64,000 nt of DNA from Leptodontidium sp. MPI-SDFR-AT-0119. Lineage: Eukaryota > Ascomycota > Leotiomycetes > Helotiales > Leptodontidiaceae. This document shows positions 1-12,890 of the stretch, in pieces. Under the pieces are notes generated by a model that searched no databases, had not been told where the DNA came from, and saw only the letters and a program-made list of their open reading frames with translations. The DNA lies in assembly GCA_020726505.1 (NCBI GenBank), contig JAHLEZ010000002.1:3224001-3288000 (forward strand), written 5' to 3'. The stretch's first letter is position 1. Every line of letters begins with the position of its first letter. The position numbers and the translations under genes are program-made.

Positions 1-780
1 GAGCGACATATTTGGTTTTAGGCATATGTAGATTTAAGCATATGCCCTAAAGACAAACGCCGGGAAGGAGGGTAGGAATAAAGGCTAAGGATGCGACATT
101 TTTAGTTTAGGCATATGCAGATTTAAATATATGCCGTAAAGACAGATGCCGGGAAGGAGGATAAGAGTAAAGGAGAGATATATTTAGTTTTAAGTATATA
201 TAGATTTAAGTATATATTACAAAAACAAGCGAGACAGACGCCGGGAAGGAGAGTGGGAGTAGAGGCTGAAGAAGCGACATTTTTGATTTTAGGCATATAT
301 AAATTTAGGCATATGCCGTAAAAACAAGCGAGACAGACGAGGAAGGAGGGTACGAGTAGGGGGTGGGGGTACGACATTTTTGATTTTGAGCATATATAAA
401 TTTAAGTATATGCCGCCCCACGTCCTCGAGACAAGCGACGGTAGGAATCCTTTATATAGACTCAATTCTATATAATATAGATTTAAGTATATACTCCTAT
501 AATAAGTAAAGCCCAGGAATCCTCTAGAAGAAATCTTTTTTAAGGCATAGTTTTAGGCATACGCGGATTTAAGAATATGTCCTCGAAATAAGCGTCGGGA
601 GTAAGTTATATACGTAAATTTAATCTTATGTCCCCTAGAAAAGGCTCTAGGAAGTAAATAGGAGGGCAGCCCTTTATATAGACTTAGTTAGGCATATATA
701 GTTTAAGTATATTCCCTTATAATAACGACGCTAGAGAAATCTTCTTAAGAAGTCTTTCTTAAATAATCACAGTATAAACG
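1..780 (-). repeat. Degenerate tandem repeat block A, reverse orientation
   Basis: Units of roughly 90-105 bp recur, each with a core that reads, on this strand, as a GCATATG-type palindrome, a short AT spacer with ATTTAA, a second ATATGCC, then a purine-rich GGGAAGGAGG stretch. The same family occurs in opposite orientation at 59,400-60,760, where it is better preserved. The first three to four units (1-420) are clear; beyond about 420 they become increasingly AT-rich. Apparent ORFs here are translations of the repeat. Function unknown; a subtelomeric or heterochromatic satellite is an inference. Confidence 0.75.
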
Positions 781-1240
781 TTATTACCTTATTATATATA
801 CGAGTTAGCCGAGTAATCCCTCCTAGCGGCTCTGCGTAGTAGGCGTAGTTTACCCGCATCCGCCTAATTAACTCTACTTACTAACCACTTAAGTTTAAGG
901 GGAGGTAAAATTTAGCTTTCGTTAAATCTACTCAGAGAGGGAGACAGATATAAATATATATACTAAAAGTATCTCAAGGTGTCTTATTATGCCAGGGAAT
1001 ATATAGTCTAGACAAGTATTCTAATACTAGTTAATAGAGACCGCTAGAGCACGCCGAATAGTATACTATTAGCTTACTTTAGCGCGGTTCCAGGATCGAT
1101 GTTACGAGCTTTATTACTTGCTACAATTATATTATAGAGAATAAGAGTTTATTCTTAGTGACTACGTTAGTACGAACTACTATCCTATAATCTAAGGTGT
1201 CCGCCTTTTTACTTAAACCTGCCTAAGATCGAGTTAAAGT
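781..1240. other. AT-rich RIP-mutated interval, nothing recognised
   Basis: TpA-rich sequence between two oppositely oriented repeat blocks. I see no reading frame, RNA gene or element end. Confidence 0.5.
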
Positions 1241-2000
1241 ATGCCCGGCGCGAGAACTGTCTCCTCGTAGGGCTTTCCTTGCGTCGCTTTATACTAAGGG
1301 CATATACTTAAATCAGATATATTTAAACTATGTCTAAAAGGGAGACAATACTTACCCTCCTCTCGGCGCTCGTTCTAGAGTATATCCTTAAATCTATATA
1401 TATATATAATTTAAACTATATAGAATGCCTCTTACCTTCCTCTTAGTACTTCTCTCGAGGGTATATATTAACATTAGCGTGTGACTAAAAGTGAAACTTA
1501 TATATACTAAAAATTGAGTCTATAGAAACGGCCCCCCGCCGTCGCTTGTCTTAAGGGTATATACTTAAATTTGCGTATATTTATAAATAAAACTTATATA
1601 TACTTAAAGTAAACTCTATAGAAATGGCTCCCCGCCGTCGCTTCTTTAGGGGCATATACTTAGATCTGCGCACGCTAAAAACTAAGTCTTAAGAAAGGGT
1701 AGGCAGTACCCCACCCTTATCCCGACGCTTATTTTAGGGCTATATCCTTAAATCTGCGTATATATAGACCTGAAATCTACGTAAGCCTAAAATTTCCCCG
1801 GCATAAGTGATTACGACGGCATATATAATACAGCTTACACTCAGTTTTTATACGCCTAAAATTGTGTCTATATAAAAGGATCCCACTATTGTCGCTTGTC
1901 TTAGGGTATATACTTAAACTTATACGTAAAAAGGCCTCCCGCATTGTTTATTAGGGGTACATATACTTCTATTTTTATATACTTTTTATAAAGTCTATAC
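1241..2000 (+). repeat. Degenerate tandem repeat block B, forward orientation
   Basis: The same family as block A but inverted: recurring TATACTTAAATCTRYGTAT followed by a CCTAAAA-type motif, pyrimidine-rich CCTCCC stretches and CGCTTGTCTTAGGG. About six to seven units can be counted, heavily mutated. Blocks A and B therefore form a head-to-head inverted pair around 781-1240. Confidence 0.65.
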
Positions 2001-5000
2001 TTTAACTTAAATATACTTGAACTTAATTCTGTAAATGAGTATAGTCTTAACCTCATATATTAAGAATTCTTACTTAAAAAATCATTTTAATATACGCGAA
2101 ATTAAGCGTACGTCGTTATTATATATAAAGCTAAGCACAAATTTAGCGACAATACTAAGGGAAGTCCTTTCTCATACACACACTAATTAAAGGATATATA
2201 AGTTTAAGTATAGTCTCTTGAAGTAAATAACGCCGAGGAATTCCTTTCTCACAGAATTCTAAGTATATGCCCTCGTAATAAAGAACGGGACAGACGGAAT
2301 TTTTATAAACTAACCTTATATTATACAACTACAAATTTAAGAGGAACGGCACGACTAATAGTACGTTATTACTAGTAATATAGTACTTATTAAATAATAT
2401 TTTACCAGTTCTATTTTCAAATAAGTAAAACCCATTTGTCACCCTTTAATAATAAAAAGCGTAAAGAGAGCTATACGCTTGACAATAATCACAGAAGCCA
2501 AATCACGAGACTATTCGATGTGGCAGGCTTTATTATATATATAGGCCACTGCCTTAGGATTGTAAAATAAAATGAGGCATTCACTAGGCCATTAATACTC
2601 CCGAAAGTAGACTTCCTTTCTTATTCACATCTTCTGTCTTAAGTTATATACTCTTACGAAAAGAATTATATTGACTGAGCCGACTAGTTTAAAAAGTCGA
2701 ATATTTAGTCTAAGTAAGTGGAAGTAATAAAAAGTACTTTTCTCCCCGTTTTATTAATCGTCTAACTAAAGAAATGTTTTTGATAGACATTTCCCATTGC
2801 CTAACACTAACCGGCTTAAGCTCACTTGACTCCCTTAACTTAATTTAAGTCCCCTCTTTAAAAAATTAATAGCTTTTAGAGAAGTTTATTAGATTGCCTT
2901 TAATAAAACCTTATGTCTTAAGATTTACTAAGTATATACTCATATTCTTAATATATAAGAAAGGTAAATGCTCGAGTTCGTTGACAAAAATTAGCTTTTA
3001 TAGTTCGTTAAACTACTTTAAAAACATAGTAAGGCCTTAAAAGTAATATACTCTTATCTTGACTACAAGGGTTTATATTAATCGAAAAGCTATGCCGAGG
3101 ACGCTTATTACTTTATTGATATTTATATACTCCTTAAGAAGATTTAGGAAAATAGTGTCTCGAGACTAGTTAATATATATAAAGGAGAAATTCTTATTAG
3201 AGAAGCTGACTGTCTTATATCCTCTTAAAGCTTCCCTTCGAGACTCTTGACACACGCCTTAAATCGTAATCGACTCTATTTAGATTTCTACTTTACTAGT
3301 GAAGTTTTCTAGGTCTAATTCCGGGGTAATAGTAATTAGACGACAAGGTATAGCTATATTTTAGATTTTAAGTCGTAGTTTGAGGGGAAGTTTTTAAAAC
3401 CCGGGAAACACTAGTAGTATATAAGCGTTAACGTTAATACTCACAGAATAATTATAGGTTTCGCTTAAGAGAAGCGGTGAGTTACGTCTTATAAATAGCG
3501 GCTGTCTACTAAATAGGCTGTTTACGGATAGCGATAATATGTTTTGAATAGGCTTGTGAACTTACGTAAATTAAAATAAGTGTTTATATAATCAACTTAA
3601 GGTAACGTATGTATTAAATGTCAAAGATATATTACTAGAGATGTCTAAGTTAAGAAGAAGTATTAAGTAGTATTTTGCCTACCTTAGTTTATTGAGGAGA
3701 TCTTAGGGCAGCCTTCTTATTTAAAGTAGATACTTAAATGTTTATTTAATAAAAAAGCTCACAGTGATTTAAGGCCTTGCCTAAGCGAACCCCTTATTTA
3801 AGTAAGGTCCTGTTTCTTAATTAAGGCAACGCCTCTTTAGCTATAAGAGACGAAAACTTTCTAATAAAGCGCACATTAGACTAATTCCATACTCAGAGGG
3901 TAAACTAGTGGCGAATGAGTTAGTACTTAATATTTAATCGAAGCCCCCATTATAGCGCATTTAAAGTACTATGAATTCTCGTGATTTAGGTTGTTTTTAA
4001 GGAGGTTAACTAAGTTATATAATCTCTAACCTCACATATCTCTTTCACGTAGAACAAATGGGTCGGCAGTAATAGCGTTATATTAAGATACAAGTAAAGT
4101 TTTTAAATTTTAATAATAGTTCACAAATCTTACCCTTCCCTTGATTACCTCTAAGAATAAATATACCTCCTATAAAACTCTAAGCTTCTTACTTCCCTTC
4201 GTTATACCTAAATCTAATGCGGGTAATAGTTACGATTTTAACGAGCTACTTGAGCTATTTTTTTTGAATATTATTTTGTAAAAGTCTGTGCTAGAACGTA
4301 TTAGCAGAAACATAAGACTGTCTTAGTTAAAACAATACTCACCTAGAGGAGCTCCTCTATTGAGGTAGCGGATATTGTGGCCGTAAGAAAGTCGACCACA
4401 TTACTATCAAAAGGGTACTTACTAAAGTCTTCTAAGTCAATAGCACTATTGTCTTTATAATATTTTTATATTAGTTCTATTACGATGTAGCCTATTACTT
4501 TCACGTCTGTTAAGCGTGTTTGGCTCGATGTGATGTCGCGGCAATCCTCTTAATAGACTATAATAAAGTAAGTATAAATATATTAAAGCTCTATTAGTCT
4601 TTATTTTACTAATTTTAATAACTCCTTAAGGAGAAAGTAAGACGTTAAAGTAATTCAAGGAGCTATATTTTAGGTTTTGCCTCTCGAGATACGCTACGGC
4701 TTCTAAGATCTATACACATTAATAAAGCCTCGGGAGTACTCTTCGGAAACTCACTTGAAAAAGGATAGCTATTAGCTCGCATATTTTAAGGTAAGATAGA
4801 GATACCGCAATATATATTAGTGAGACAAATACGTGGTCGAATACTGTATAATACGAGTTTTTAAAGCTAAACTGTTATATTACAGAGAGAAAATTGACGT
4901 AGCGAATTCTTTATAACATTCGCAGCTTTAAAGTTATGTCTAGGCCTAAGAACTTCTTTATAATAAAAGAATTTCGTCCGTTACTTTTATTAAACGTGAT

Positions 5001-5690
5001 AATAATAAACCTACTAAGATCTAATTTATAGTCGTTCTAAAGGATGTTTTACAGTGACTCGTAATTAACACTAGAATTAAGTACGCTGACACCCTATTTG
5101 ATTGCCTGGACGATGGCAAGATCTTTACGGCCAAATCTAGTAAAGGTTGTATTTTTAGTTACTGTCTTAGTCTTCTGACGCTTTATAATAGTAAACCTTT
5201 GTTTAGTAGGCCCCTTTAGCCTCTTTTTATTCGGCGTGGCATGTTTACTAGAGACTGCAGTTATAGGGCTAAATAGGCTAGATAAAATAAGTGAGGGAAG
5301 TAGCGAACTAGACTTTAGAATATAATTTATTTCAAATCTAGTATTTCGATCAAGACTGTCGGATTCTATTTTCTTCTATATAAATAATATAACAGGTTAC
5401 TTTTAATTCAGCTTTAGATTATAATAAGGCCTCAAAGTTTACTCGAGAAAGGTCTACAATATATTAATAAAGTCATGAATTTAGTAAGATACTGAGTTTT
5501 ACGTATACTAAATACTAAATACTACTATAGTCAATTTATATTAAATAATAATTCTACTATATACTTAATATAACTATATAAAAAACACTATTGTGCTAAA
5601 TATCGTTTACTTCTACTTTATAGTGTTACTTTTTCTTACTATATAATTTATATTAGACTTTAAAAGTATGTTTAAGTAGACGTCCTTAGT
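2001..5690. other. RIP-mutated interval without an identifiable gene
   Basis: Strongly AT-rich, TpA-dense sequence. A short repeat unit in reverse orientation lies around 2,190-2,290. I scanned the interval partially for conserved protein motifs and recognised none. Some stretches between 2,900 and 5,300 look like former coding sequence because stop codons are mainly TAA/TAG, but no family could be assigned. Confidence 0.4.
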
Positions 5691-6260
5691 AGACGAAGCT
5701 ATTTAGTACGGACTAAACTCTCAAAAATAGACACGCAAGTTTAAGTATATACCTCTAATTAAACTGACGCTAAGAGAGCTTCTTTTATATTAAGTTGTTA
5801 TAAACTTATATAATCTTAGACATATGCCCCTCTAGTAAGTAAAACGCTTGTGTCTAAACATTTTCGTAAGTATATGCCTTATAAAGATATAATAATATAG
5901 AAATTTCTTTATAATAAACGAATTCCTTTTATATAAACTAATCTAAAGTATACGTAAATTTAAATATAAGTATTTTAGAGTAAAGTCAAGGAAATCCGTT
6001 ATTAAAAACTTAGTCTTAACCTTAAGTAAATGTAAGTATGTAACCGTTTAGGAAAGGGAGTTTAAGTATCCGTAAATATATATATATATATATATTATTG
6101 AAATTGCTGTATAATAAATCTGCCTGACACTTAGTTTTACTTTATACGTTATGTTATATGCCGAAATTTGTTATATGCTTTATTATATACTTAGATTGTC
6201 GAAGAAATGAATTTAAGTATACGCAGATTTAGTTATATGCCTTTATAACGTATATATAAA
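5691..6260 (-). repeat. Degenerate tandem repeat block C, reverse orientation
   Basis: Several strongly decayed units of the block A family, seen as repeated ATTTAARTATATGCC-like cores at about 5,740, 5,820, 5,870, 5,950 and 6,220. A pure (TA)n run lies at about 6,078-6,095. Unit boundaries are not clear. Confidence 0.5.
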
Positions 6261-6387
6261 GAAAAGTTTAAAACTTTAAAAGAATTAAGTATATTAATAA
6301 AGTCACAGTATAAGTATATTATCTCTAGCCCTAAAGGGTAGCTTCTTATTTATATCTTGTACTATAAGAGTAAGACTCTTCAGAGCT

Positions 6388-6449
6388 CTTAAGACTAAAA
6401 CTCTCTAAGGAGCGGCATCTTAAGACTAAAACTCTCTGAGGAGTGTTAT
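6388..6449. repeat. Two direct 31-bp repeats
   Basis: Copy 1 starts at 6388 and copy 2 at 6419; both begin CTTAAGACTAAAACTCTCT and differ by a few transitions. The flanking 100 bp has further copies of CTTAAGA and short inverted arms of CTCTTAAGAG type. Meaning unknown. Confidence 0.7.
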
Positions 6450-7430
6450 ACTCTTAAGAGTATTCTCTTAGATGTAATAGTGCCTTAAGAAATAATTCCT
6501 AAGAGGGCCATTTTCTTATAAGCCGCCTCTTTTGTGGCACTACTTCCTAAGAACATTTTCCTAGTAGAGTCTCTCTCTTAAAATTAATAATCTCCTTAGA
6601 GATTTCTCCTAGTAGTTTTATTTGCCGAGGATTCATATTAAATTATACTAAAGTCGTGGCTTATACTAACGCTATAACTTATTACGAAGGGCTCTAGTAA
6701 TATTAATATGACTTATACGGAGGTATTCCCGTCGATAGAATTATAATTCACTTGGTTCGCATATTTTTGACTGTAAAATTATTTACTATTTATATCGGCA
6801 CAGAAAACCTTGTGATTAAATTAATTTTATATTATATACTTAATAGTATTAAGAACTATAAATAATTAACCTTATTTCCCTTTATAGTCTCTTATCCGCC
6901 GAAGCCTAAGGACTCGATTACTTAGGCTAGTAATCCAGCTCTACTAAGCTCACGCCTACTTATATATGGCTTTATATTAGAGCTCGTATTTAATCTCTAA
7001 TATTGTCGTTACTAAATACTTTATTTCGTTAACTTTATATTAATAAAACCACAAGGCTACTTACTTATTACTAATATCTTACTATCTCTTGTAACGTCCT
7101 TCGCTTTCCCGGACTCGATGAGTCGTGGTTCGCGTAATTTTTCTAATTCCTAATTCTTTACTTTATTTATATCTTGACTTACTATCTATTTTTTAAGTTA
7201 CTTTATGTTTTCCCTTAATACCTCTTTTAAGAAGATACGTAATAAAAGTGTAAGGCCTAAATATATAATCGCGCGTTCCCTAAAAGGGATTACTATATCG
7301 TGAGACTTTAGATAAATCGTGATAAGAAGGATTTAGCCTGGGTATATATTAGTTAGATCTACTATTAAAGAAATAAGGTTACGTATACGTTTATCGTCTA
7401 ATTTGTCCTCGTCTAGAGTATTATTTAGAA
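6450..7430. other. RIP-mutated interval, nothing recognised
   Basis: AT-rich sequence with no recognisable element or gene. The last 300 bp may hold the mutated 5' part of the relic frame that starts near 7,431, but I cannot follow it upstream. Confidence 0.4.
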
Positions 7431-8960
7431 AAGATATAGCTCTAATACTATTAGTTACTTGTGTTAGTATTTACTAAATATATAACTTCGCGTTTCACCT
7501 TAATTCCGTAGTTGCTAGACTAACTGGATTCGACGCGTACGACTTAGCTAAGTATTATAGCCGTAGATAAGCTTCTTTAAGCTAGACAAGTGAGCCGCGA
7601 TACTAAACCCACTCGCTATTATTAAAACGCTCTCGTATTTATTTATAGTAATACTTGTATTATAAGGTCCACTAAATATTACTATTAGACTCCTAAGGTG
7701 GCCATTCGTAATATAATATAAAAGCTTTCGTGTAAAACCCCGGCGGGGTTAGACGAAGAGCTCGATTGTATCTTGCTTTCTAGGTGTCCACGAGATTATT
7801 ATAAACAGATAAGTTTATAAGAAAGACTAGAAACTTATAAAAGGTATCTAAGGAATTTATAAATTAATATATTGCTTATTATTAATCTTAAGTCCCTTTT
7901 AGTATTAAATGTGTATATATATTACGTTATAATAGTCTGTGATAATAGCACGAGATAGGCGGTACTGAAAGATATTATTACGGTGTACGATAAGAATAAT
8001 TTATATAAGAAGTAAGACTAAGAATAGTCTTACTAAGATATAGATATATATTAGTAGGAATGCCTCTTTTAAGAGAAGATGGCGCTAAAGGGAATAAATA
8101 GTAACTATTATAAGGGCTTAATATATTCGGAAAAATAGTTCGTAAGATAGTCGCCGGAAGATCAGGACTATTAGTAAAATCAGGAGACTAAGCGATAATC
8201 TTCTATATAATAAGTTAGCTCCTTACTTAGCGTAAAAAGGGAAAAACTTACTATAACTGTAAATAAGTTTTAAGGAACGTCTAAGGGTAGGGATATCTTT
8301 GATTTAGCTATCACTAAGATATGGATAATATTTAACGAGAACGCTATAATACTTATAGAATAGTAAATAAGGTGTATTGTGCTTAAGGGAATACTAAGAA
8401 TATTTTCGAGAAATACGAAGTATAGTCTAACGAAAAGAGGTATTATATTTATAATTGCGAGTGTCCTTACTTAGCGGCTAATCTCAGTAATAGGGGACGT
8501 TAGAAACGTTACGTATAATATATTCGCCGCGATGTAAATTAGTTATATAATTATAACGGCTGGACTCTAGGGACTTACGAACTTATGCTAATAGACGAGT
8601 TTACGGTACGTGAGATACTGTAATAATAGGAATATATAATTAACGATTTAATTGAGATAATTACGTAAATAGACTAGAACGAATATAAAAAAGATTCTAG
8701 TCGCAATAAGTGTATATATTTGAGCCTAATTTATAGTGAAATATATTAAGAGTCCTTAAAAGAAAAGGTTAAAGTAGACGGCAGCGAAAGTGGCGAAGAG
8801 GTACGAGTAGGTAATCTCTAACCTTTATACCTACTTATAGGCTGCTATTATAGGCGGCTTAAGAATATAATAGAAGGCATTTAATAAGGGGAGTTAATAT
8901 AAACGATAGAATTAAGCCTTGCCCTTTAGTAAAATTCGATGTTACAGACTCACACATTAA
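7431..8960 (+). pseudogene. Unidentified RIP-degraded coding frame, about 510 codons
   Basis: One frame stays aligned for about 1.5 kb and is broken almost only by TAA/TAG, as expected for a gene destroyed by RIP rather than by indels. Readable segments include FAFHLNSVVARLTGFDAYDL near the start, NPGGVRRRARLYLAF in the middle, KIVRKIVAGRSGLLVKSGD, a cysteine pair in YYIYNCECPYLAANL, and TLGTYELMLIDEFTVREIL towards the end, followed by an acidic stretch (DGSESGEE). I do not recognise the family. It could be a transposon protein or a host gene. Start and end are approximate. Confidence 0.45.
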
Positions 8961-8999
8961 GCACGAAACATCTTTAATTAACGGTAGCTTTTTAATTTA

Positions 9000-9255
9000 C
9001 AAGATCACTTTTAAGTATATAGAAATTAAATATATACCTTATAATATGTCGCTTAGAACCTGATTTTGTGGCATGACTTTAGGCATATATAAATTTGAAT
9101 ATATATATTAAAAATAAAGCGAAGGAAATCTTTAAGTAACTAGTAACAAGAGGAATATATTAATTTAAAAATAAAGCTCCAAATAAAGCATCTAACTAAA
9201 TAGTAATTAGGAAGTAATCTCCTTAGTTACGAGGCAGGTTATACGTATTACTTAG
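9000..9255 (-). repeat. Degenerate tandem repeat block D, reverse orientation
   Basis: Two to three decayed units of the block A family, for example around 9,020 and 9,075, ending where the orientation flips at about 9,256. Confidence 0.5.
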
Positions 9256-9960
9256 TTTATAAATAAAGATATGCCCCTCCTTCACAAGGGTATATACTTA
9301 AATTTTATATATACTTAAAACTAAATATACATATAACAATTAGCCGGCTCGCTTATCTCGGGGACATATGCCGAGATCTACGTTTGCCTAGAACCGAATT
9401 ACACAGAGGGCCGTACCCCCTCCTGGCACTTGTTTCTAAGGAATATACTTATAATTATAAATGCTGAAACTAAATATATATAGAAGGATAAGCCGACTCG
9501 CTTATCTCAGGGGAATATACTTAAATCTATGTACGCCCAGAATTAAATATATACAAAAGGCCCCACTCCCGGCGCTTGTCTTTAGGGGATATACTTAGAA
9601 TTGATCTTATATAGAAGGTCGTACCCTTACTCTCCTCTTTACTCTTGTCTTAGGGTAAATGTTAAATCTACGTATATAAGTAAGATTTCCTAAAAGGATT
9701 ACCTTAGAGTTACTTCTTATAAGGGCATATACTTAAATTAAGTTTAGCCTAGAGTTACGTCTCACGAGGGCATGCCCTTAACTTGAGTCTTTATAAAAGG
9801 ATTAACTGGCTTGTTTATCTTAGGAGTATATACTTAAATCTATATATAACTAAACTTGATCTTATATAGAGCTTAAATTTGAGTCTGTATAAGAGGTCTA
9901 CTGTCGCTTCTCTTGGGATATATAAATTAAGTATAAACCTTATTTACGTACGATATAAAA
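9256..9960 (+). repeat. Degenerate tandem repeat block E, forward orientation
   Basis: At least six units with the forward core (TATACTTAAATC... and CGCTTGTCTTAGGG-like motifs) at about 9,290, 9,430, 9,520, 9,590, 9,650, 9,730 and 9,830. With block D this gives a second minus-to-plus inverted pair. Confidence 0.6.
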
Positions 9961-11330
9961 AAATTCATAGAATTAGGGCGATTTATGTGATATATTAACT
10001 TAAAAATCAAGTGTTTAATAAAATGACTGGTTAAATAGTAGTTAGATAGACTAATTCCTATTATAAGTAGTAAATAAAGCCCCGCCGAGTCGAAATCTTA
10101 GGAGCGCTTGGAGGTATTTATAGCTGAAATGAGAGAAGCCGACGTAGCTTTTGTCTGTAAAACTCATAGACTACTTAAGAGCTAGACTTAGAGAAATTCC
10201 TAGTTATTTAATTGCTGTTAGACTACTGCTTGCCTTTATTAAGAAATATAATACGTATTACTAGTGTTACTATAAGTATAGTCTTAATCGTTGTTATTAT
10301 TGTGAGAGTACTTCTCGGAGTATACTTTATTACTTGTTATTAGATTTTAAGGGCGCGACTTTTAGGCTTTGTGAGAAAGATTATAGGTTAGAGTAATAAT
10401 AAAGAACGGGGCTAGTGATGACGGTTACTCAGGTGATCTTTAATACGGCTAGACGAGTGTAAGCACAATTCCTAGCCGTTTTAGTAGAATAATATAGCTC
10501 GTTTACGTGGCTTGTAACATTAGCCTAGTTCTTTCTGTCTAGATTCTTAAAAGTGTAGTTGTTTACGGATTATATATAGTTAGAAGAAGTTCGTCGACTG
10601 ATTTAATAGGGGATCTGACTTAATATTACTTAGGTTGGCGAACCTGGCCATCGCCCTTTTGCTTAGCCTTCCTGTTCCGCCCTTTTACTCTGCCCTTTTA
10701 CTCTGCCCTCTTGCTCCGCCCTCTTGCTTCGCCTTGTTTCGCCCTACTTTGTCTTGTTATAAGGATATAATATTAGACGTCTTCTCTCGTTATATAACAA
10801 ATCATTCATAATATGAGGGCAAAGTTATTCGGATCCTCTAGTATACGTTATAATAATACTATAAACGGTACTATCTTAGAACTTAAGTAGCTTATATACT
10901 AGTATAAAAGTAAATAATCTGTAGGTTCTACTTCTAACCCTTAGTTAGAGGTAACTGATAAGTAGTTAGACTATAAAACCAGTACTAGAGAAGTTACTTA
11001 ATAGTAATTCAAGATTCGAAGACTATATAGGGTAGACAATAAAAGATAACATTTTTTAAGTAATAGTAATCTTCCTCTTAACTAAGACGCTACTGATTTA
11101 TACCCTCTAGTAGGATAAATTTAATAGTTAGGTCTAGGACTTAAAACGCCCCTTTGCCCGCCTTCGCCTTAGGCCGGACATAAAGTACAAGTATAGTATT
11201 AATATAGAGTATTTTATATTATATAAGAAGGACGGTTAAATGACAAATGATGTTTATTTCGTTAAGAGAGTAAAAAGGTCTTGCGATAAGTTTAGCGTAA
11301 GCCGTCTTTTAGGATTTATAGTTGTTAATT
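9961..11330. other. AT-rich interval with a short tandem repeat, no identified gene
   Basis: No assignable coding sequence. Between about 10,240 and 10,420 a frame with several Cys pairs (RCYYCESTSRS) is suggestive of a zinc-binding segment but is too short and broken to name. A 13-bp tandem repeat at 10,653-10,750 is listed separately. Confidence 0.4.
10653..10750 (+). repeat. 13-bp tandem repeat
   Basis: About seven imperfect units of CCCTTTTACTCTG / CCCTCTTGCTCCG. The later units keep more G and C. A simple minisatellite; no coding role is apparent. Confidence 0.8.
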
Positions 11331-12890
11331 TAATCTCTTAGATTATAGGCTTTAGATAGGAAAGGATTAGTGGGCTTGATTAAAGGTAGTTAGATATGGC
11401 GGTCTCGTATTTCTAAGTTACTAAGGCGGGCAATAGTAAGTAGTATATAATAGAACGGATTTTAGAACTCCCGGGTGATTATAACGATTACTTATGTTAA
11501 TTAAAATAAGGATATTTACTATAATCGTAACTAAATAGAGTAAGAAGTAGGCGCTGTATATTCCTTGAAATTCCTTTAGTTCCGTTTTCTAAGTCTAGAT
11601 CTTATAGACATCTTTTAGCTTAGAACGTAGTATATAAGACTATGCCTTACTTATAGATTGTGGAAGGTACTCGGTTTCTAATAGGCTGTTTTCTTAAGCT
11701 AAATAAAAAGGAATATAATTAAGCGTTATCTTATTTAAGCTCTCACTTAAACAGTCATCTTAATTAAGTATTTACTTAAGACAAAACGTCTCTAAAGAAA
11801 GGCTGTATCTTAGATTTAAGATGTTTTATTGCTTAGATAGTTTAAGGGAGCACAAGCTAAAGTAATAATTAGACCGACTGAACTATTTATGAAGGCTCTT
11901 GTAATAGCCCTCCGAACTTACTGAACTTTCCTCTTAAAAATCTATTTTAGACAACTAAGATATTTAATATATTTGACTACTCTTCAGTACTATTTTATTA
12001 AGGACTCTGCCGCGTGAAACGTATTTATATTAATTTTGTGGATAAGTTCTTAAAAGGCGAGCCCTCTCACGCCCTTAAAGGCCTATTATCGCCTTACTCC
12101 GAAAGTGTATAATCGCCGGGGAAGCTTCTTAGAATATAGTTGAGATCCCCTTAAGATAATTATACTTTTATTACTTTTAGATCCGTGGAACTTTCCTTAA
12201 CTAACTACTTAAGAAAGTACTTCTCTTAAGCCACAATCCGCGAGTTTCCGAATCTAGGAAGTATAGAGCTTCTTTAAGTCCTTTTAGGAATAGAATATCT
12301 TAATATTATTATAATATATAATATATATTGTCACGGTAATAAGATATTTACTACTTTAGAATACCTTGAACTGTCTCTAGTTAATATTAGCTTTTTATCC
12401 TTCCTGTTTAACGAGTAAGAGGTCGTTACAATTATTACAGAGGTAAATTAACCTTAATTTTAGGAAGTACTTACTAATAGAAATAGGTTTTAAGTGGCTT
12501 AAGTTACCTTTTACTAAGAGGGATATCTTGTAAAGAGTTATTTATGTCTAATATCTGAATATTAATAAAGGGGAAAATCAAGTTTAATAAGCACACGACC
12601 TTAGGTATATACTCAAAATCACTGACTGAGATTTAGTTCTAGATTTAGAGTAATACGGGCGAAAAGTATTAGATAAAAGTACACGATTCGCGTATACCCT
12701 CCTCGACTTACTATTTATCGTATATATAGTAAAAGAGATATTATTATTAAGATATAAGAAGGAGGTTTAGCCTAAAAGGGTACTTGATTTCCTCTTGTGT
12801 TACTTGACTAGTTTAATTTAAAGCTTAATAAGAGTAAGTAATATGTCCAGCGACTAGAGTCGTCACTGACTAAACAGTATTTATTTCTCG
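11330..12890 (+). pseudogene. Unidentified RIP-degraded frame(s)
   Basis: Long stretches read through with RIP-type stops only, for example NSRVIITITYVNQNKDIYY near 11,470, RLWKVLGF and IIKRYLI near 11,650-11,730, FMKALVIALRTY near 11,890 and FKWLKLPFTKRDIL near 12,490, then a basic segment near 12,780. These may be parts of one or two proteins. I recognise no domain; the Leu/Ile/Tyr bias partly reflects AT pressure. Confidence 0.3.

Noticed and set aside
123..377. 84-codon ORF at the left edge
   Set aside because: It is a translation of the tandem repeat; the same peptide repeat appears in block F.
7431..8960. DUF3435 captain recombinase of a Starship
   Set aside because: I looked for the R..H..R..Y tyrosine recombinase pattern here and in 46.7-49.4 kb and did not find it.
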